From an uncultured SAR86 cluster bacterium (GTDB taxonomy: Bacteria > Pseudomonadota > Gammaproteobacteria > Magnimaribacterales > AG-339-G14), in contig CACPMT010000005.1 in NCBI GenBank assembly GCA_902635045.1, positions 26,550-90,549 of the forward strand: a stretch of DNA of 64,000 nt. The letters are read 5' to 3'. Positions 32,531 to 41,320 of the stretch are shown in pieces. Both the position numbers and the translations under genes were made by a program. Under the pieces are notes generated by a model that worked only from the letters and a program-made list of their open reading frames with translations, was not told the DNA's origin and ran no database searches. Every line of letters starts with the position of its first letter. Positions within the stretch are counted from its first letter, which is position 1.

Positions 32531-35080
32531 ATGATTTTTTTTAGGACTTCATTAATTGTAATTTTGGTTTCAATTTCTCAAATTTTGATTTCAGCAGATG
32601 AAGAGCTAGTTGTAACGGGTTCTTATTTAAAAGATAGAACCCTAGAATCTTCTCCTGTAGATATTTTTAACGCAGTTGAATTAGAGAATTTAAATATTTC
32701 TTCTCTTGCAGAAATTGGCAAATATATTCATACCGCTTCAGGGTCTCATTTTCAAAGTGATTCTTTAGAAGGAACGGATCAAGGTATGGCAAATGTCAAC
32801 CTGAGAGGTTTAAATTTATCTGCTACTTTAGTAATGGTAAATTCTAGAAGAAATACTTTAGCAGGCCTTCCTGCAGAAAGCGGCGATAGCTATGTAGATA
32901 TAAATTTAATGCCTCAGATAGCAGTTGAAAAAATTGAAATTTTAAAGGAAGGGGCAACTTCTTTATATGGATCAGATGCAATTGCAGGAGTTGTAAACTT
33001 TTTAACTTATGAAAGTTTTCAAGGCAGCAAGTTAAAAATTTCCAATCAGAAAACTCAACACTATGGACAAGACGATAGAAAGATTGAATTTTTATTTGGT
33101 ACAAATATCAATGAACTCAATTTTGTCTTAGCTGCGGAGGTTTTAAACCGATCAAGTCTACCATCAAAAAAAATAGAAGGAATTTCAGAACTAGGCATAA
33201 GTATTTTTGGAAATACTTACATTGCTAAAGAAGACAATACATTTGCTGCATCTGGTATTTATTCTGGAACGACTTATGAAGATGGAGATAAGATTCCAGA
33301 TCCTAATTGTATAGCAAATGGCGGAACCTTATACGTGGGATATTGTGGATTTGTCTATGGCGATAGGTTCAACATTACAAATGACGAAGATCATCAGAAA
33401 ATTTATCTAAATGCTAACAGGAATTTTGAAAATTACAGTTTTTCGTCAACATTTATTCAATCAAAAGTTGATGTAAATGATAATCCACAATCACCTTCGT
33501 ATCCCGCTTTATCTTTTCCAGAGATCGGGGTGGGAAAAGCAGGTAGTCCATTTAACAAAGCAGTTACTTGGTACGGGAGACCTTTACGTGCTTCATCACC
33601 TTCACCATTATCTCCGAAAGAAATAGAACAGTTTCACTTTTCAACAGTATTAGACGCAAACATAGGTGAACAAGCTAAATTAAGTCTAGCTTTATCTCAT
33701 AGCGAACACGATAACTTTATGAGCAGGCCTGACACTATCAATTCAAGGTTTTTAGCAGCTCTGAATAATGCTGGAGGCCCCAATTCAAATCTTACTTGGA
33801 ATCTCTTTGATTCTTCTCAAAACTCAGACATATTAAAAAAATATATTTCTGGTAGCGAAGATTCAATAAATAAATCTAAATTATCTGTGTTGGATATTTT
33901 ATTTGAAAGTAAAGCAAAAAATATAAATTACGTTTTAGGATTTCAAGCTGGCTTAGAAAGTTTAGATGTGTCTTGGAACGATTTATCAAGAGTAGAATTT
34001 AATTCTGCAGGAAAAATGATAAAAGCAGCTGATTTACTTTTTTTGGGAGGAGGATCAAATGTTGAGTCTGACAGAGAGAAATATGCAATTTTCTCAGAGC
34101 TTTACCCTTTACTTAGTGATGATCTAGATCTTAAAATTTCCGCTAGATTTGAAAAAATTGGAAAAGAAACGTCTTTTGACCCAAAAATCTCTTTAAAAAA
34201 ATATTTCAATGATTCTCTTATTTTTAGAGGATCAATAGGAACTTCCTTTGCAATGCCATCCTTAGGCCAGCTTTATTCTGCTAGGACATCACTAAATAGA
34301 GTAGATGGCAATTTCATTAGGGTTTCTAAAGTAGGAAATCAAAATTTGAAACCTCAATCCTCTACTAACTCAAATTTTGGAATAATTTATCTATTGGATG
34401 ACCAAAAAATATCACTCGATTATTGGAAAATAGATTACAAGGATAGATTAACTGTAGAAAGTGCTACAGCTTTATATGAAGCTAATCCTAACAACCCAAT
34501 ATTTACCTACAACGGATCAACTCTATATGCAGCAAATATAAAATATATTAATGAGGAAAAAACTGATTTATCAGGACTTGATATTTCATTTGAGTCTCAA
34601 ACTTACATATCTCAATTCGGAGAATTCAATTATAAAATTGATGGTTCTTATTTGATAGAATATGAAACTACTCAATTAGGAACCTCTATCGATAGAGCAG
34701 GAAGATTTAACTATGATATCGAAGGTTATTCTCTTCCTGAATTTAAGCTTAATTTGTTTGCCGTAATGCAAAATAATTTCAATAAATATACTTTTAATGC
34801 AAGGTATGTAAGCGGCTATGATAATTTTAAAAGTCTTTCGGGAAGAGCCAAATCTATAGGAGGTTATTCAAACGAGGTAGATTCATCTCTAATGTATGAC
34901 CTGGGTTACAAACTTTATTTAAAAAATAATGACTTAGAGTACAATCTTAGTTTCTCAATAATAAACTTAACTGACGAAGATCCTCCCAAAGTAAATAGTC
35001 AACCAGAGTTTAGTTATGATCCAAGACAAATAGATCCTAGAGGGAGAATTTTTTCTTTTGGGATAGAAATAAACTTATAA
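32531..35080 (+). CDS. TonB-dependent outer-membrane receptor
   Basis: An 849-residue receptor. A signal peptide covers about 1-22, followed by a TonB-box-like ELVVTG. The plug domain includes GMANVNLRGLNLSATLVMVN near 85 and IEILKEGATSLYGSDAIAGVVNF near 137, both standard for the family. The rest is a beta-barrel ending in an alternating strand (GRIFSFGIEINL). Ligand unknown; SAR86-type bacteria use such receptors for diverse polymers and lipids. The MATE gene follows 22 bases later and may be co-transcribed. Confidence 0.92.
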   Translation: MIFFRTSLIVILVSISQILISADEELVVTGSYLKDRTLESSPVDIFNAVELENLNISSLAEIGKYIHTASGSHFQSDSLEGTDQGMANVNLRGLNLSATLVMVNSRRNTLAGLPAESGDSYVDINLMPQIAVEKIEILKEGATSLYGSDAIAGVVNFLTYESFQGSKLKISNQKTQHYGQDDRKIEFLFGTNINELNFVLAAEVLNRSSLPSKKIEGISELGISIFGNTYIAKEDNTFAASGIYSGTTYEDGDKIPDPNCIANGGTLYVGYCGFVYGDRFNITNDEDHQKIYLNANRNFENYSFSSTFIQSKVDVNDNPQSPSYPALSFPEIGVGKAGSPFNKAVTWYGRPLRASSPSPLSPKEIEQFHFSTVLDANIGEQAKLSLALSHSEHDNFMSRPDTINSRFLAALNNAGGPNSNLTWNLFDSSQNSDILKKYISGSEDSINKSKLSVLDILFESKAKNINYVLGFQAGLESLDVSWNDLSRVEFNSAGKMIKAADLLFLGGGSNVESDREKYAIFSELYPLLSDDLDLKISARFEKIGKETSFDPKISLKKYFNDSLIFRGSIGTSFAMPSLGQLYSARTSLNRVDGNFIRVSKVGNQNLKPQSSTNSNFGIIYLLDDQKISLDYWKIDYKDRLTVESATALYEANPNNPIFTYNGSTLYAANIKYINEEKTDLSGLDISFESQTYISQFGEFNYKIDGSYLIEYETTQLGTSIDRAGRFNYDIEGYSLPEFKLNLFAVMQNNFNKYTFNARYVSGYDNFKSLSGRAKSIGGYSNEVDSSLMYDLGYKLYLKNNDLEYNLSFSIINLTDEDPPKVNSQPEFSYDPRQIDPRGRIFSFGIEINL

Positions 35081-35102
35081 ATACAAAAGTATAAGGATTT
35101 TT

Positions 35103-36482
35103 ATGGCAAGCATTGACCAGTCATCTGATATTGAAGTTTCTGAAGATGAAATAGAAAAGGTTTCAAGCCCTGAAACTTTATCAATATGGGGGTTAGCTTG
35201 GCCATCTATTTTAGCAAACATTCTCTTTGCAGCTGTTGGAATTGTTGGCCTTAAGGCAGTAGGAGCATTAGGGACTGAGGCTTTGGCAGCTGTTGGAACA
35301 GGACAAAGAATTTTTTTTGTTATTCAATCCTTAATCATGGCAGTTTCAACTGGAACAACTGCATTGATTGCGAGAGCTTATGGTTCAGGTAATAAAAATG
35401 AGGGTGCATTAGTATTATTTGATTCGTTATGGATAGGCATAGCATTGGGAATTTTTACTACTTTTATTGGTTGGATTTTCGGAGAGAATATCTTAGGACT
35501 ATTTGGTTTGAATGAGGCATCAAAAGCCCTTGCAGTTGATTACCTAAAGTACTCAATGCTTTTTTCAGCGATGTTTTCAGCTTCTTTTATTTTTGGGGCG
35601 GCATTAAGAGCTGCTGGCGATGCTAAAACTCCACTGGCGATTATGATTTTTCAAAACATCATAAATGTTTTTCTTTTAATTGGGCTTGTTAACGGTAGTT
35701 TTGGATTACCAAACCTAGGTGTCGTAGGCGCTGCATTTGCTTGGGGGATTTCCTTCACTATTGGAACATTAATTTGTTTTTTTCTATGGTTGTCTAATCT
35801 AACAATAATCCCACGTCCTAGTTTTAATTCTTTCAATAGGAATAGAATAAAACTGATTTTAAAAATTTCAACTCCTGCAACTATTGAGCAAGGTATTTTC
35901 CAATTTGGATTATTAATTTATTTTTGGATAATTTCCCTTTATGGAACAGCACCTGTCGCAGCATACAATATTGGTATTAATATTTTGATGCTTTCGTTTA
36001 TGATTGGACAGGGTTTTTCAATTGCAGGAGCGACACTTACTGGTCAATTTTTAGGGGCCGATAATCCAAAAGAAGCTAAGAAAAGTGGGTGGAAATCTAC
36101 TGGGTTGTCTATAGTTTCAATGACTTTGATTGGTCTTTTTGTTGCAATTTTTTCTGAAGAGATATCTGGATTTTTAATTAATGATCCAGAAGTAATAAGA
36201 TTGACAGTTATTTTTGTTTGGTTCTTGGGTTCAATGCAACCGTTAATGGCAATTGAATTTGCTCTGGGAGGTGCTTTGAGAGGAGCCGGAGATACAAAGT
36301 CTCCATTAATCATTACAATGATAGGTTTGGTATTTTTTAGACTAACTGTGGCTTTTATTTTTTTATATTTTAGTCTGCCAATTGAATATATCTTTTCAAG
36401 TTTGATGATTGACTATTTAGTGAAAGCTATCCTTTTTTCATACAGATTTAATTCCGGCAGATGGATAAAAAAATTAGTTTAA
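35103..36482 (+). CDS. MATE-family efflux transporter
   Basis: A 459-residue membrane protein with about 12 segments in two similar halves. The internal repeat shows as ALRAAGDAKTPLAIMI near 162 and ALRGAGDTKSPLIITM near 398, both classic MATE motifs. The N-terminal 25 residues are acidic and cytoplasmic. AAGGATTTTT precedes the ATG. It would export organic cations or drugs with Na+ or H+ exchange; the substrate cannot be predicted. It lies between the receptor and proteorhodopsin. Confidence 0.92.
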   Translation: MASIDQSSDIEVSEDEIEKVSSPETLSIWGLAWPSILANILFAAVGIVGLKAVGALGTEALAAVGTGQRIFFVIQSLIMAVSTGTTALIARAYGSGNKNEGALVLFDSLWIGIALGIFTTFIGWIFGENILGLFGLNEASKALAVDYLKYSMLFSAMFSASFIFGAALRAAGDAKTPLAIMIFQNIINVFLLIGLVNGSFGLPNLGVVGAAFAWGISFTIGTLICFFLWLSNLTIIPRPSFNSFNRNRIKLILKISTPATIEQGIFQFGLLIYFWIISLYGTAPVAAYNIGINILMLSFMIGQGFSIAGATLTGQFLGADNPKEAKKSGWKSTGLSIVSMTLIGLFVAIFSEEISGFLINDPEVIRLTVIFVWFLGSMQPLMAIEFALGGALRGAGDTKSPLIITMIGLVFFRLTVAFIFLYFSLPIEYIFSSLMIDYLVKAILFSYRFNSGRWIKKLV

Positions 36483-36498
36483 ATGACACTTTGTCATT
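36482..36498. repeat. Palindrome at the MATE stop / proteorhodopsin promoter
   Basis: AATGACA and TGTCATT (7-base perfect arms, CTT loop) begin at the MATE stop codon. There is no T-tract, so it is not a standard terminator. It overlaps the likely proteorhodopsin -35 region and could be an operator. Confidence 0.4.
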
Positions 36499-36526
36499 GT
36501 AAAAAGCTATAAAACTGTTATATATT
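36497..36526 (+). promoter_or_regulatory. Possible proteorhodopsin promoter
   Basis: TTGTAA at 36497-36502 and TATATT at 36521-36526 (18-base spacer; an overlapping TATATA gives 16). It would give a leader of about 48 bases containing the strong GGGGAGG site of the rhodopsin gene. Confidence 0.35.
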
Positions 36527-36580
36527 AAAGGTTGAGAATATTAGAAAAAGGATTTTTCAGATATAAAACGGGGAGGTTTT

Positions 36581-37285
36581 ATGGAATCTATTTTAGCTAC
36601 CAATGATTATGTTGGTATTTCATTTTGGTTAGCAACAGCAATTATGCTTGCTTCAACAGTGTTTTTCTTCATTGAAAGATCCGATGTAAAAGGCAAGTGG
36701 AAAACATCTATGACTGTTGCTGGATTAGTAACTGGTGTAGCTTTCTGGCATTACTTATACATGAGAGAAGTGTGGGTAGTAATGGGAGATACTCCAACAG
36801 TTTATCGATACATTGATTGGTTAATTACAGTACCGTTACAAATAATCGAATTTTACCTGGTTATCGCTGCAGTAACTGCAATTTCAGCTGCTATTTTTTG
36901 GAAGCTTCTAATCGCTTCAATAGTGATGCTAGTTTTCGGTTATTTAGGCGAAACTGGATTAATGAATGTCACAGTTGGTTTTGTAATAGGAATGGTCGCT
37001 TGGTTATACATTATTTATGAGATCTTCTTAGGAGAAACTGCAGCAGCTAATGCTTCAAGTGGAAATGCTGCCAGTCAACAAGCATTCAATACAATCAAAT
37101 GGATTGTTACCGTAGGTTGGGCTATTTATCCTTTAGGCTATGCCATTGGATATTTCTCACCGGGCGGTGTCGATGCTAATTCCTTGAATATTATTTATAA
37201 CCTTGCAGATTTAATTAACAAAACTGCATTTGGTTTAGCGATATGGGCTGCAGCAGTAGCTGATTCTCAGTCTTCTGAAGCCTAA
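36581..37285 (+). CDS. Proteorhodopsin, blue-absorbing type
   Basis: A 234-residue seven-helix retinal protein acting as a light-driven proton pump. Helix C reads RYIDWLITVPLQIIEFYLV. D79 is the proton acceptor and E90 the donor (D97 and E108 in eBAC31A08 numbering). Q87, at tuning position 105, predicts blue absorption. H57 matches His75 and K214 (INKTAFG) is the retinal Schiff-base lysine. The mature helix A begins almost at once; no N-terminal signal peptide is present and no earlier start exists after GGGGAGG. No blh or carotenoid genes lie in the window, so retinal must come from elsewhere. A strong terminator follows. Confidence 0.97.
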   Translation: MESILATNDYVGISFWLATAIMLASTVFFFIERSDVKGKWKTSMTVAGLVTGVAFWHYLYMREVWVVMGDTPTVYRYIDWLITVPLQIIEFYLVIAAVTAISAAIFWKLLIASIVMLVFGYLGETGLMNVTVGFVIGMVAWLYIIYEIFLGETAAANASSGNAASQQAFNTIKWIVTVGWAIYPLGYAIGYFSPGGVDANSLNIIYNLADLINKTAFGLAIWAAAVADSQSSEA

Positions 37286-37306
37286 TTAAGCTTTATATTT
37301 AAGGAT

Positions 37307-37338
37307 AAAAAAACCCCGGCATCTGCCGGGGTTTTTTT
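37307..37338 (+). terminator. Terminator of proteorhodopsin
   Basis: Stem CCCCGGC/GCCGGGG with ATCT loop, seven A before and seven T after, 21 bases past the stop. It is the most GC-rich hairpin in the window, consistent with a highly expressed single-gene transcript. Confidence 0.95.
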
Positions 37339-37506
37339 GATGGAGCTTCTTGAGATTCTCCCCCAAGACTCAAGAAGCGAAAGTCAATTTATAAAAAAAA
37401 ACTTACTTCGTCAAAATTTATTTTATTATTTTGCTAACATAAAAATTTAAAAAGAACAAAATTAATTGTTTGTTACATAAAAATTGATGTAAATTATATC
37501 TTCGAC

Positions 37507-37582
37507 GCGATTGTAGCTCAGTTGGTAGAGCGCGACCTTGCCAAGGTCGAGGCCACGGGTTCGAACCCCGTCAATCGCTCCA
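37507..37582 (+). tRNA. tRNA-Gly (GCC)
   Basis: A 76-base tRNA with encoded CCA. Acceptor stem GCGATTG/CAATCGC, anticodon GCC at 37540-37542 in loop TTGCCAA, T arm CGGGTTCGAACCCCG and the U73 discriminator expected for glycine. The next gene starts 12 bases later. Confidence 0.97.
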
Positions 37583-37594
37583 TTTAAATAATTT

Positions 37595-38524
37595 ATGAAA
37601 AATATTTTCTTTATTACCCTTATATTTTTTCAAGCTAACATTTTTGCTGAAAATTGTAAGGAATCTATTTGGGGACCTGACGACGAAATTGGAAACGTCA
37701 ATTTGATTACCTCTGAATCTGTTTTGAATGCGGCTAAACTAATCACTAAAGGAAAAACTTATAGCCTTGGAATTACAATTGACAAAGATACACCAGCTTA
37801 CCCACCTAGATCGTTAAGCTTACAAATTGTTCAACCTGATCATCAACACGGCGCTAAGCCTTTTCCAAATATGACAGCAAACGATGATATTTTTCAAGGA
37901 TGGTTTGGGATAGGTTCTCAGATAGACGGTTTGGGACACATCGGCGACCATGATGGTATTTTTTATAATTGTTATGATGGAAAAGATTTTGCCCAAATAA
38001 CTGGACTAACAAAGTTAGGAATTGAAAAAATTCCTCCTATTGTTGCGAGAGGAATAGTCATTGATATAGCTGGATACTTAAATAAAGATTATCTAGACAA
38101 AGGAGAAACATTTGATACTAAAATAGCTCTAGCTGCCGCAAAATCTCAAAATTTAATAATTGACTCAGGAGATGTAGTTTTATTCCATACTGGTTGGACT
38201 GATGCTAAGTTGCAATCTGACCCACTTGAATGGGGCTCAGGAATGCCTGGCATCACTGCAGATTTGGCAGAGTATCTAGCCTCAAAAAATGTTATTGCAG
38301 TTGGAGCTGATACCTGGGGATTAGACGCCTGGCCACCAGCTGACGAAAATGAACCTTTTCCTGGACATCCTATACTCATTCAAAAAAACGGAATTCATAT
38401 TCTCGAAGTAATGAATACTGGTCCATTAGTAAAAGATAATGTAAATGAATTCCTATTTGTACTGGGCCAAGCGAAAGTAAAAGGAGCAGTTCAAATGATT
38501 ATCAATCCGATAGCAATTAGATAG
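37595..38524 (+). CDS. Exported cyclase-family (PF04199) hydrolase
   Basis: A 309-residue protein with a signal peptide of about 18 residues (FFQANIFA). The cyclase/kynurenine-formamidase fold is marked by WGPDDEIGNVNLIT near 27, GSQIDGLGHIGDHDG near 112 (metal-binding Asp/His cluster), VVLFHTGW near 195 and GADTWGLDAWP near 245. Periplasmic location is unusual for a kynurenine formamidase, so the substrate is uncertain. It may be co-transcribed with the tRNA-Gly just upstream. Its end overlaps convergent aox by 8 bases. Confidence 0.8.
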   Translation: MKNIFFITLIFFQANIFAENCKESIWGPDDEIGNVNLITSESVLNAAKLITKGKTYSLGITIDKDTPAYPPRSLSLQIVQPDHQHGAKPFPNMTANDDIFQGWFGIGSQIDGLGHIGDHDGIFYNCYDGKDFAQITGLTKLGIEKIPPIVARGIVIDIAGYLNKDYLDKGETFDTKIALAAAKSQNLIIDSGDVVLFHTGWTDAKLQSDPLEWGSGMPGITADLAEYLASKNVIAVGADTWGLDAWPPADENEPFPGHPILIQKNGIHILEVMNTGPLVKDNVNEFLFVLGQAKVKGAVQMIINPIAIR

Positions 38525-39164
38525 AATCAGCTATGGCATGATTACGATCCCTATGACCAGCTTCGTCATCACGAATAACTTCAATAACTTCTCTTAGAGT
38601 GGCGTTTTTATCAAGACCCCAATAATTTATAGCTATTTCTGGAGCAGGAGTGTTGGGAATTTTCCCAGAATCTATTTCATATAAATATTCGGTATAGGAA
38701 AAAACTGCTTCTTCTTCAAAGTATCCGACCATTCTGTGTGCGGTTCTTTTGAAAAAAATATACAAGAGTGTATAAAAAGCTCCGAATACGAATTGGCCAG
38801 CCATGATAATAAATCTTTCAAAAGTTGAAGGCTTTGCAATGGCAATAAAAGTCATTAGATGCATTCTTTCATTATCTGCTTCTTCTAGTAACTCTTTAAT
38901 AAAGTCACCATCGTCTATCATTTTGCGAAGAGATTTAAAATGCGCAAGCATACCGCCAACCATACCAGGCACTGCAGCAACTGTTTCTAAGACAACAGCT
39001 CTATGACCATATCTTTTTTTAAAAAAAGTATCAGCGAAAAATCTTAATGATCTTGTTATAAAAAGGGCAACACTGTCCGAAAAACATTCAGGATGTAAAT
39101 GAACTTGGGTTCTATTACTAGAACTCAGTTTTATATTATTAGGTAATTCGTCTCTGCTTAACAT
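38517..39164 (-). CDS. aox: Alternative oxidase (AOX), diiron ubiquinol oxidase
   Basis: A 215-residue membrane-bound quinol oxidase that reduces oxygen without pumping protons. All four iron-ligand motifs are present: LETVAAVPGMV, NERMHL, FEEEAVFSYTEYL and RDDEAGHRDRNH (ExxH). Two hydrophobic stretches lie between them. AOX is standard in plants and fungi and known in some marine bacteria. There is no ribosome site; TATAGT ends 6 bases before the ATG. No nor or cyo genes lie nearby. Confidence 0.92.
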   Translation of the reverse strand: MLSRDELPNNIKLSSSNRTQVHLHPECFSDSVALFITRSLRFFADTFFKKRYGHRAVVLETVAAVPGMVGGMLAHFKSLRKMIDDGDFIKELLEEADNERMHLMTFIAIAKPSTFERFIIMAGQFVFGAFYTLLYIFFKRTAHRMVGYFEEEAVFSYTEYLYEIDSGKIPNTPAPEIAINYWGLDKNATLREVIEVIRDDEAGHRDRNHAIADSI

Positions 39165-39287
39165 GCATGAACTATATATAACTTTTTTTTTGAAGTTAAT
39201 ATTAGGCTTCTAATTATTAGTTATATATTACTTTTAGTAATATCATTTATTCGGGAACTTCTTTCTATCTAATGTTATTGTTTATTG

Positions 39288-40511
39288 ATGAATACTTTCG
39301 ATGCAGTAATTGTTGGCGGTGGGCCAGGCGGTGCTACTCTTGCAAATATCTTTGCATCTAGAGGCATCAAGGTTGCTTTAATTGAAAGACAGAAAGATTT
39401 TTCTAAAGAATTTAGAGGTGAGGCTTTAATGCCCAGCGGAAAAGAAGTATTGGATCAAATAGGAGTTGATTTGGATACAGAAAATATTAAATATAGAAAA
39501 ATTGATCAATTGAATATTTTTTATAAAGGAGCATTAATAGGAAATCCAGATATTGAATTTATTAAAGAAGGTCAATTTCGTTGGGCCTCGCAACCTCAAT
39601 TATTGGAAAAGATTATAGAAAAAACATCTGATTTTAAAAATTTTAAATTTTTTAGGGGATTCAAGGCAGAAGATTTAATTTATGAAAATGACAGAGTCAG
39701 TGGTGTAAGAATAAGGAATATGGATGAGGACATTTTTCTTAGCGGAAAAGTTGTCATTGGATTTGATGGAAGAAGTTCAATGGTAAGAAGAAAGCTTGAT
39801 TTCTCAATTGAAAAATTTCATCAGCCTGCAGATGTTTTATGGTTTAAAGTTCCTTATCCCAAAAAGTTTATTCCTGGTTCTCAGGCTTTTTTTAGTTTAT
39901 TTCCGATGTCTATGCTTGTCTGCATACCTGTCTACGATCAGAAACTGCAAGTTGGTTGGGTGATACCATCCGGATCATACGGCGAATTAAAGCAACAGGG
40001 CAAAGAGAAATGGGTTGAATTTATTAGAAAAAATTCTCCGAAAGGCTTTTCTGAACATCTTAAAGCTTGTTTGGATAACAATAAAATTTCAGATCCTTTC
40101 ATTTTAAAAATGACTTTGGACCGTGTTAAAAAATGGAATAAAAACGGTGCATTGTTATTAGGAGATGCAGCACACACAATGAATGCGGTTGGGGGACAAG
40201 GTTTAAATATTGCGCTTCGAGATGCTGTTGTTTGTGCAAATCATTTAGTGCCTTTATTAAAAACTGATGCTGACACAAAAGACTTAGATTTTGCATTTGA
40301 AAAAATAGAAAAAGAAAGACTGAATGAGGTGAGGCAGGTGCAAGAAATTCAATCAAGACCTCCAAAATTCATTTTTATAAATAAATATTTAATAGATTTA
40401 ATTTTTCCAATAATAAAAATTATTTTTAAATTTAGAATTATTAATAGGTTGGCAGATAAAGAATTTGATAAAATTTCGAAAGGATTTGATAAAGTAAAAC
40501 TTGAGGTTTAA
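39288..40511 (+). CDS. FAD-dependent monooxygenase/oxidoreductase (UbiH/PHBH-like)
   Basis: A 407-residue group A flavoprotein. The FAD motif VGGGPGGATLANIFASRG is near residue 8, a DG motif GFDGRSSMVRR near 160, and GDAAHTMNAVGGQGLNIALRD near 285. It has the hydroxylase pattern seen in ubiquinone-biosynthesis and aromatic hydroxylases, but the substrate is not readable. A TTG three bases earlier is possible; the ATG at 39288 is preferred. TATTGT ends 6 bases before it. It is followed after 2 bases by an enoyl-CoA hydratase-like gene. Confidence 0.85.
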   Translation: MNTFDAVIVGGGPGGATLANIFASRGIKVALIERQKDFSKEFRGEALMPSGKEVLDQIGVDLDTENIKYRKIDQLNIFYKGALIGNPDIEFIKEGQFRWASQPQLLEKIIEKTSDFKNFKFFRGFKAEDLIYENDRVSGVRIRNMDEDIFLSGKVVIGFDGRSSMVRRKLDFSIEKFHQPADVLWFKVPYPKKFIPGSQAFFSLFPMSMLVCIPVYDQKLQVGWVIPSGSYGELKQQGKEKWVEFIRKNSPKGFSEHLKACLDNNKISDPFILKMTLDRVKKWNKNGALLLGDAAHTMNAVGGQGLNIALRDAVVCANHLVPLLKTDADTKDLDFAFEKIEKERLNEVRQVQEIQSRPPKFIFINKYLIDLIFPIIKIIFKFRIINRLADKEFDKISKGFDKVKLEV

Positions 40512-40513
40512 TT

Positions 40514-41320
40514 ATGGGAGATGTTGTAAAAAGAGAAATTAGTGAAAACGGAGTTCTTATTGTTACTTTGAATAGACCAGAGAGTTTAAATAGTCTCAAT
40601 TATGAACTCGTCATGGGGGTTATTGCTGCTTTTGATGAAGCCAGCTCCAATGATGAAATCAGATCAGTCATTCTTACTGGTGAGGGAAGAGGTTTTTGTT
40701 CTGGTGCAGATTTAACCGGCGGTGGTTGGCCAAATGAACCTGAATGGTCCCCTGGAGAATCAGCAGCCAACAGCATGATTATTGGAATGAATCCAATGAT
40801 AAAAAAAATTGTTAATTGTCCTAAGCCCGTTGTGAATGCTATAAACGGTGTAGCAGCTGGTGGTGGAGCTGGGCTTGCTTTGAGTGGAGATATAGTAATT
40901 GCTTCAAAATCAGCTAAGTTCAAATTAGTTTTTGGAAATCAGCTAGGCATAATTTCTGATGTTGGAGCTTCTTGGTTTGTCCCTAATCTTTTATCTAGAG
41001 CAAGGGCAAATGGCTTGGCAATGTTAGGAGAAGATTTGTCTGCTGAAAAAGCTGAGGAATGGGGACTTTTATGGAAAACCTTTCCTGATGAAAATTTGAT
41101 GGATGAAGCTATGAAAATCGCATCAAAAATGGCAGATGGCGCTATCGAAGGATTGAAGGCAATAGTTCATTCTCATGATAATGCTTTGGTATCTACTCTT
41201 GAGGATCAGCTTGAATATGAAACTAAAACTCAGAGAGTTTTGTGCGACGCTCCTCCTTTTAAGGAAGGAATAATGGCATTTTTAGAAAAGCGCAAACCTA
41301 ATTTTAGGAATCTTAAGTAG
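40514..41320 (+). CDS. Enoyl-CoA hydratase/isomerase family protein
   Basis: Crotonase of 268 residues. The oxyanion-hole segments are GRGFCSGADL near 56 and NGVAAGGGAGLAL near 115. The second catalytic region reads LGIISDVGASW, with Asp where classical hydratases have Glu; this resembles the PaaG-type isomerases. It is co-transcribed with the FAD monooxygenase (2-base gap), suggesting a joint role in degrading an aromatic or lipid substrate, though this is inference. It overlaps convergent dapE by 8 bases. Confidence 0.88.
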   Translation: MGDVVKREISENGVLIVTLNRPESLNSLNYELVMGVIAAFDEASSNDEIRSVILTGEGRGFCSGADLTGGGWPNEPEWSPGESAANSMIIGMNPMIKKIVNCPKPVVNAINGVAAGGGAGLALSGDIVIASKSAKFKLVFGNQLGIISDVGASWFVPNLLSRARANGLAMLGEDLSAEKAEEWGLLWKTFPDENLMDEAMKIASKMADGAIEGLKAIVHSHDNALVSTLEDQLEYETKTQRVLCDAPPFKEGIMAFLEKRKPNFRNLK

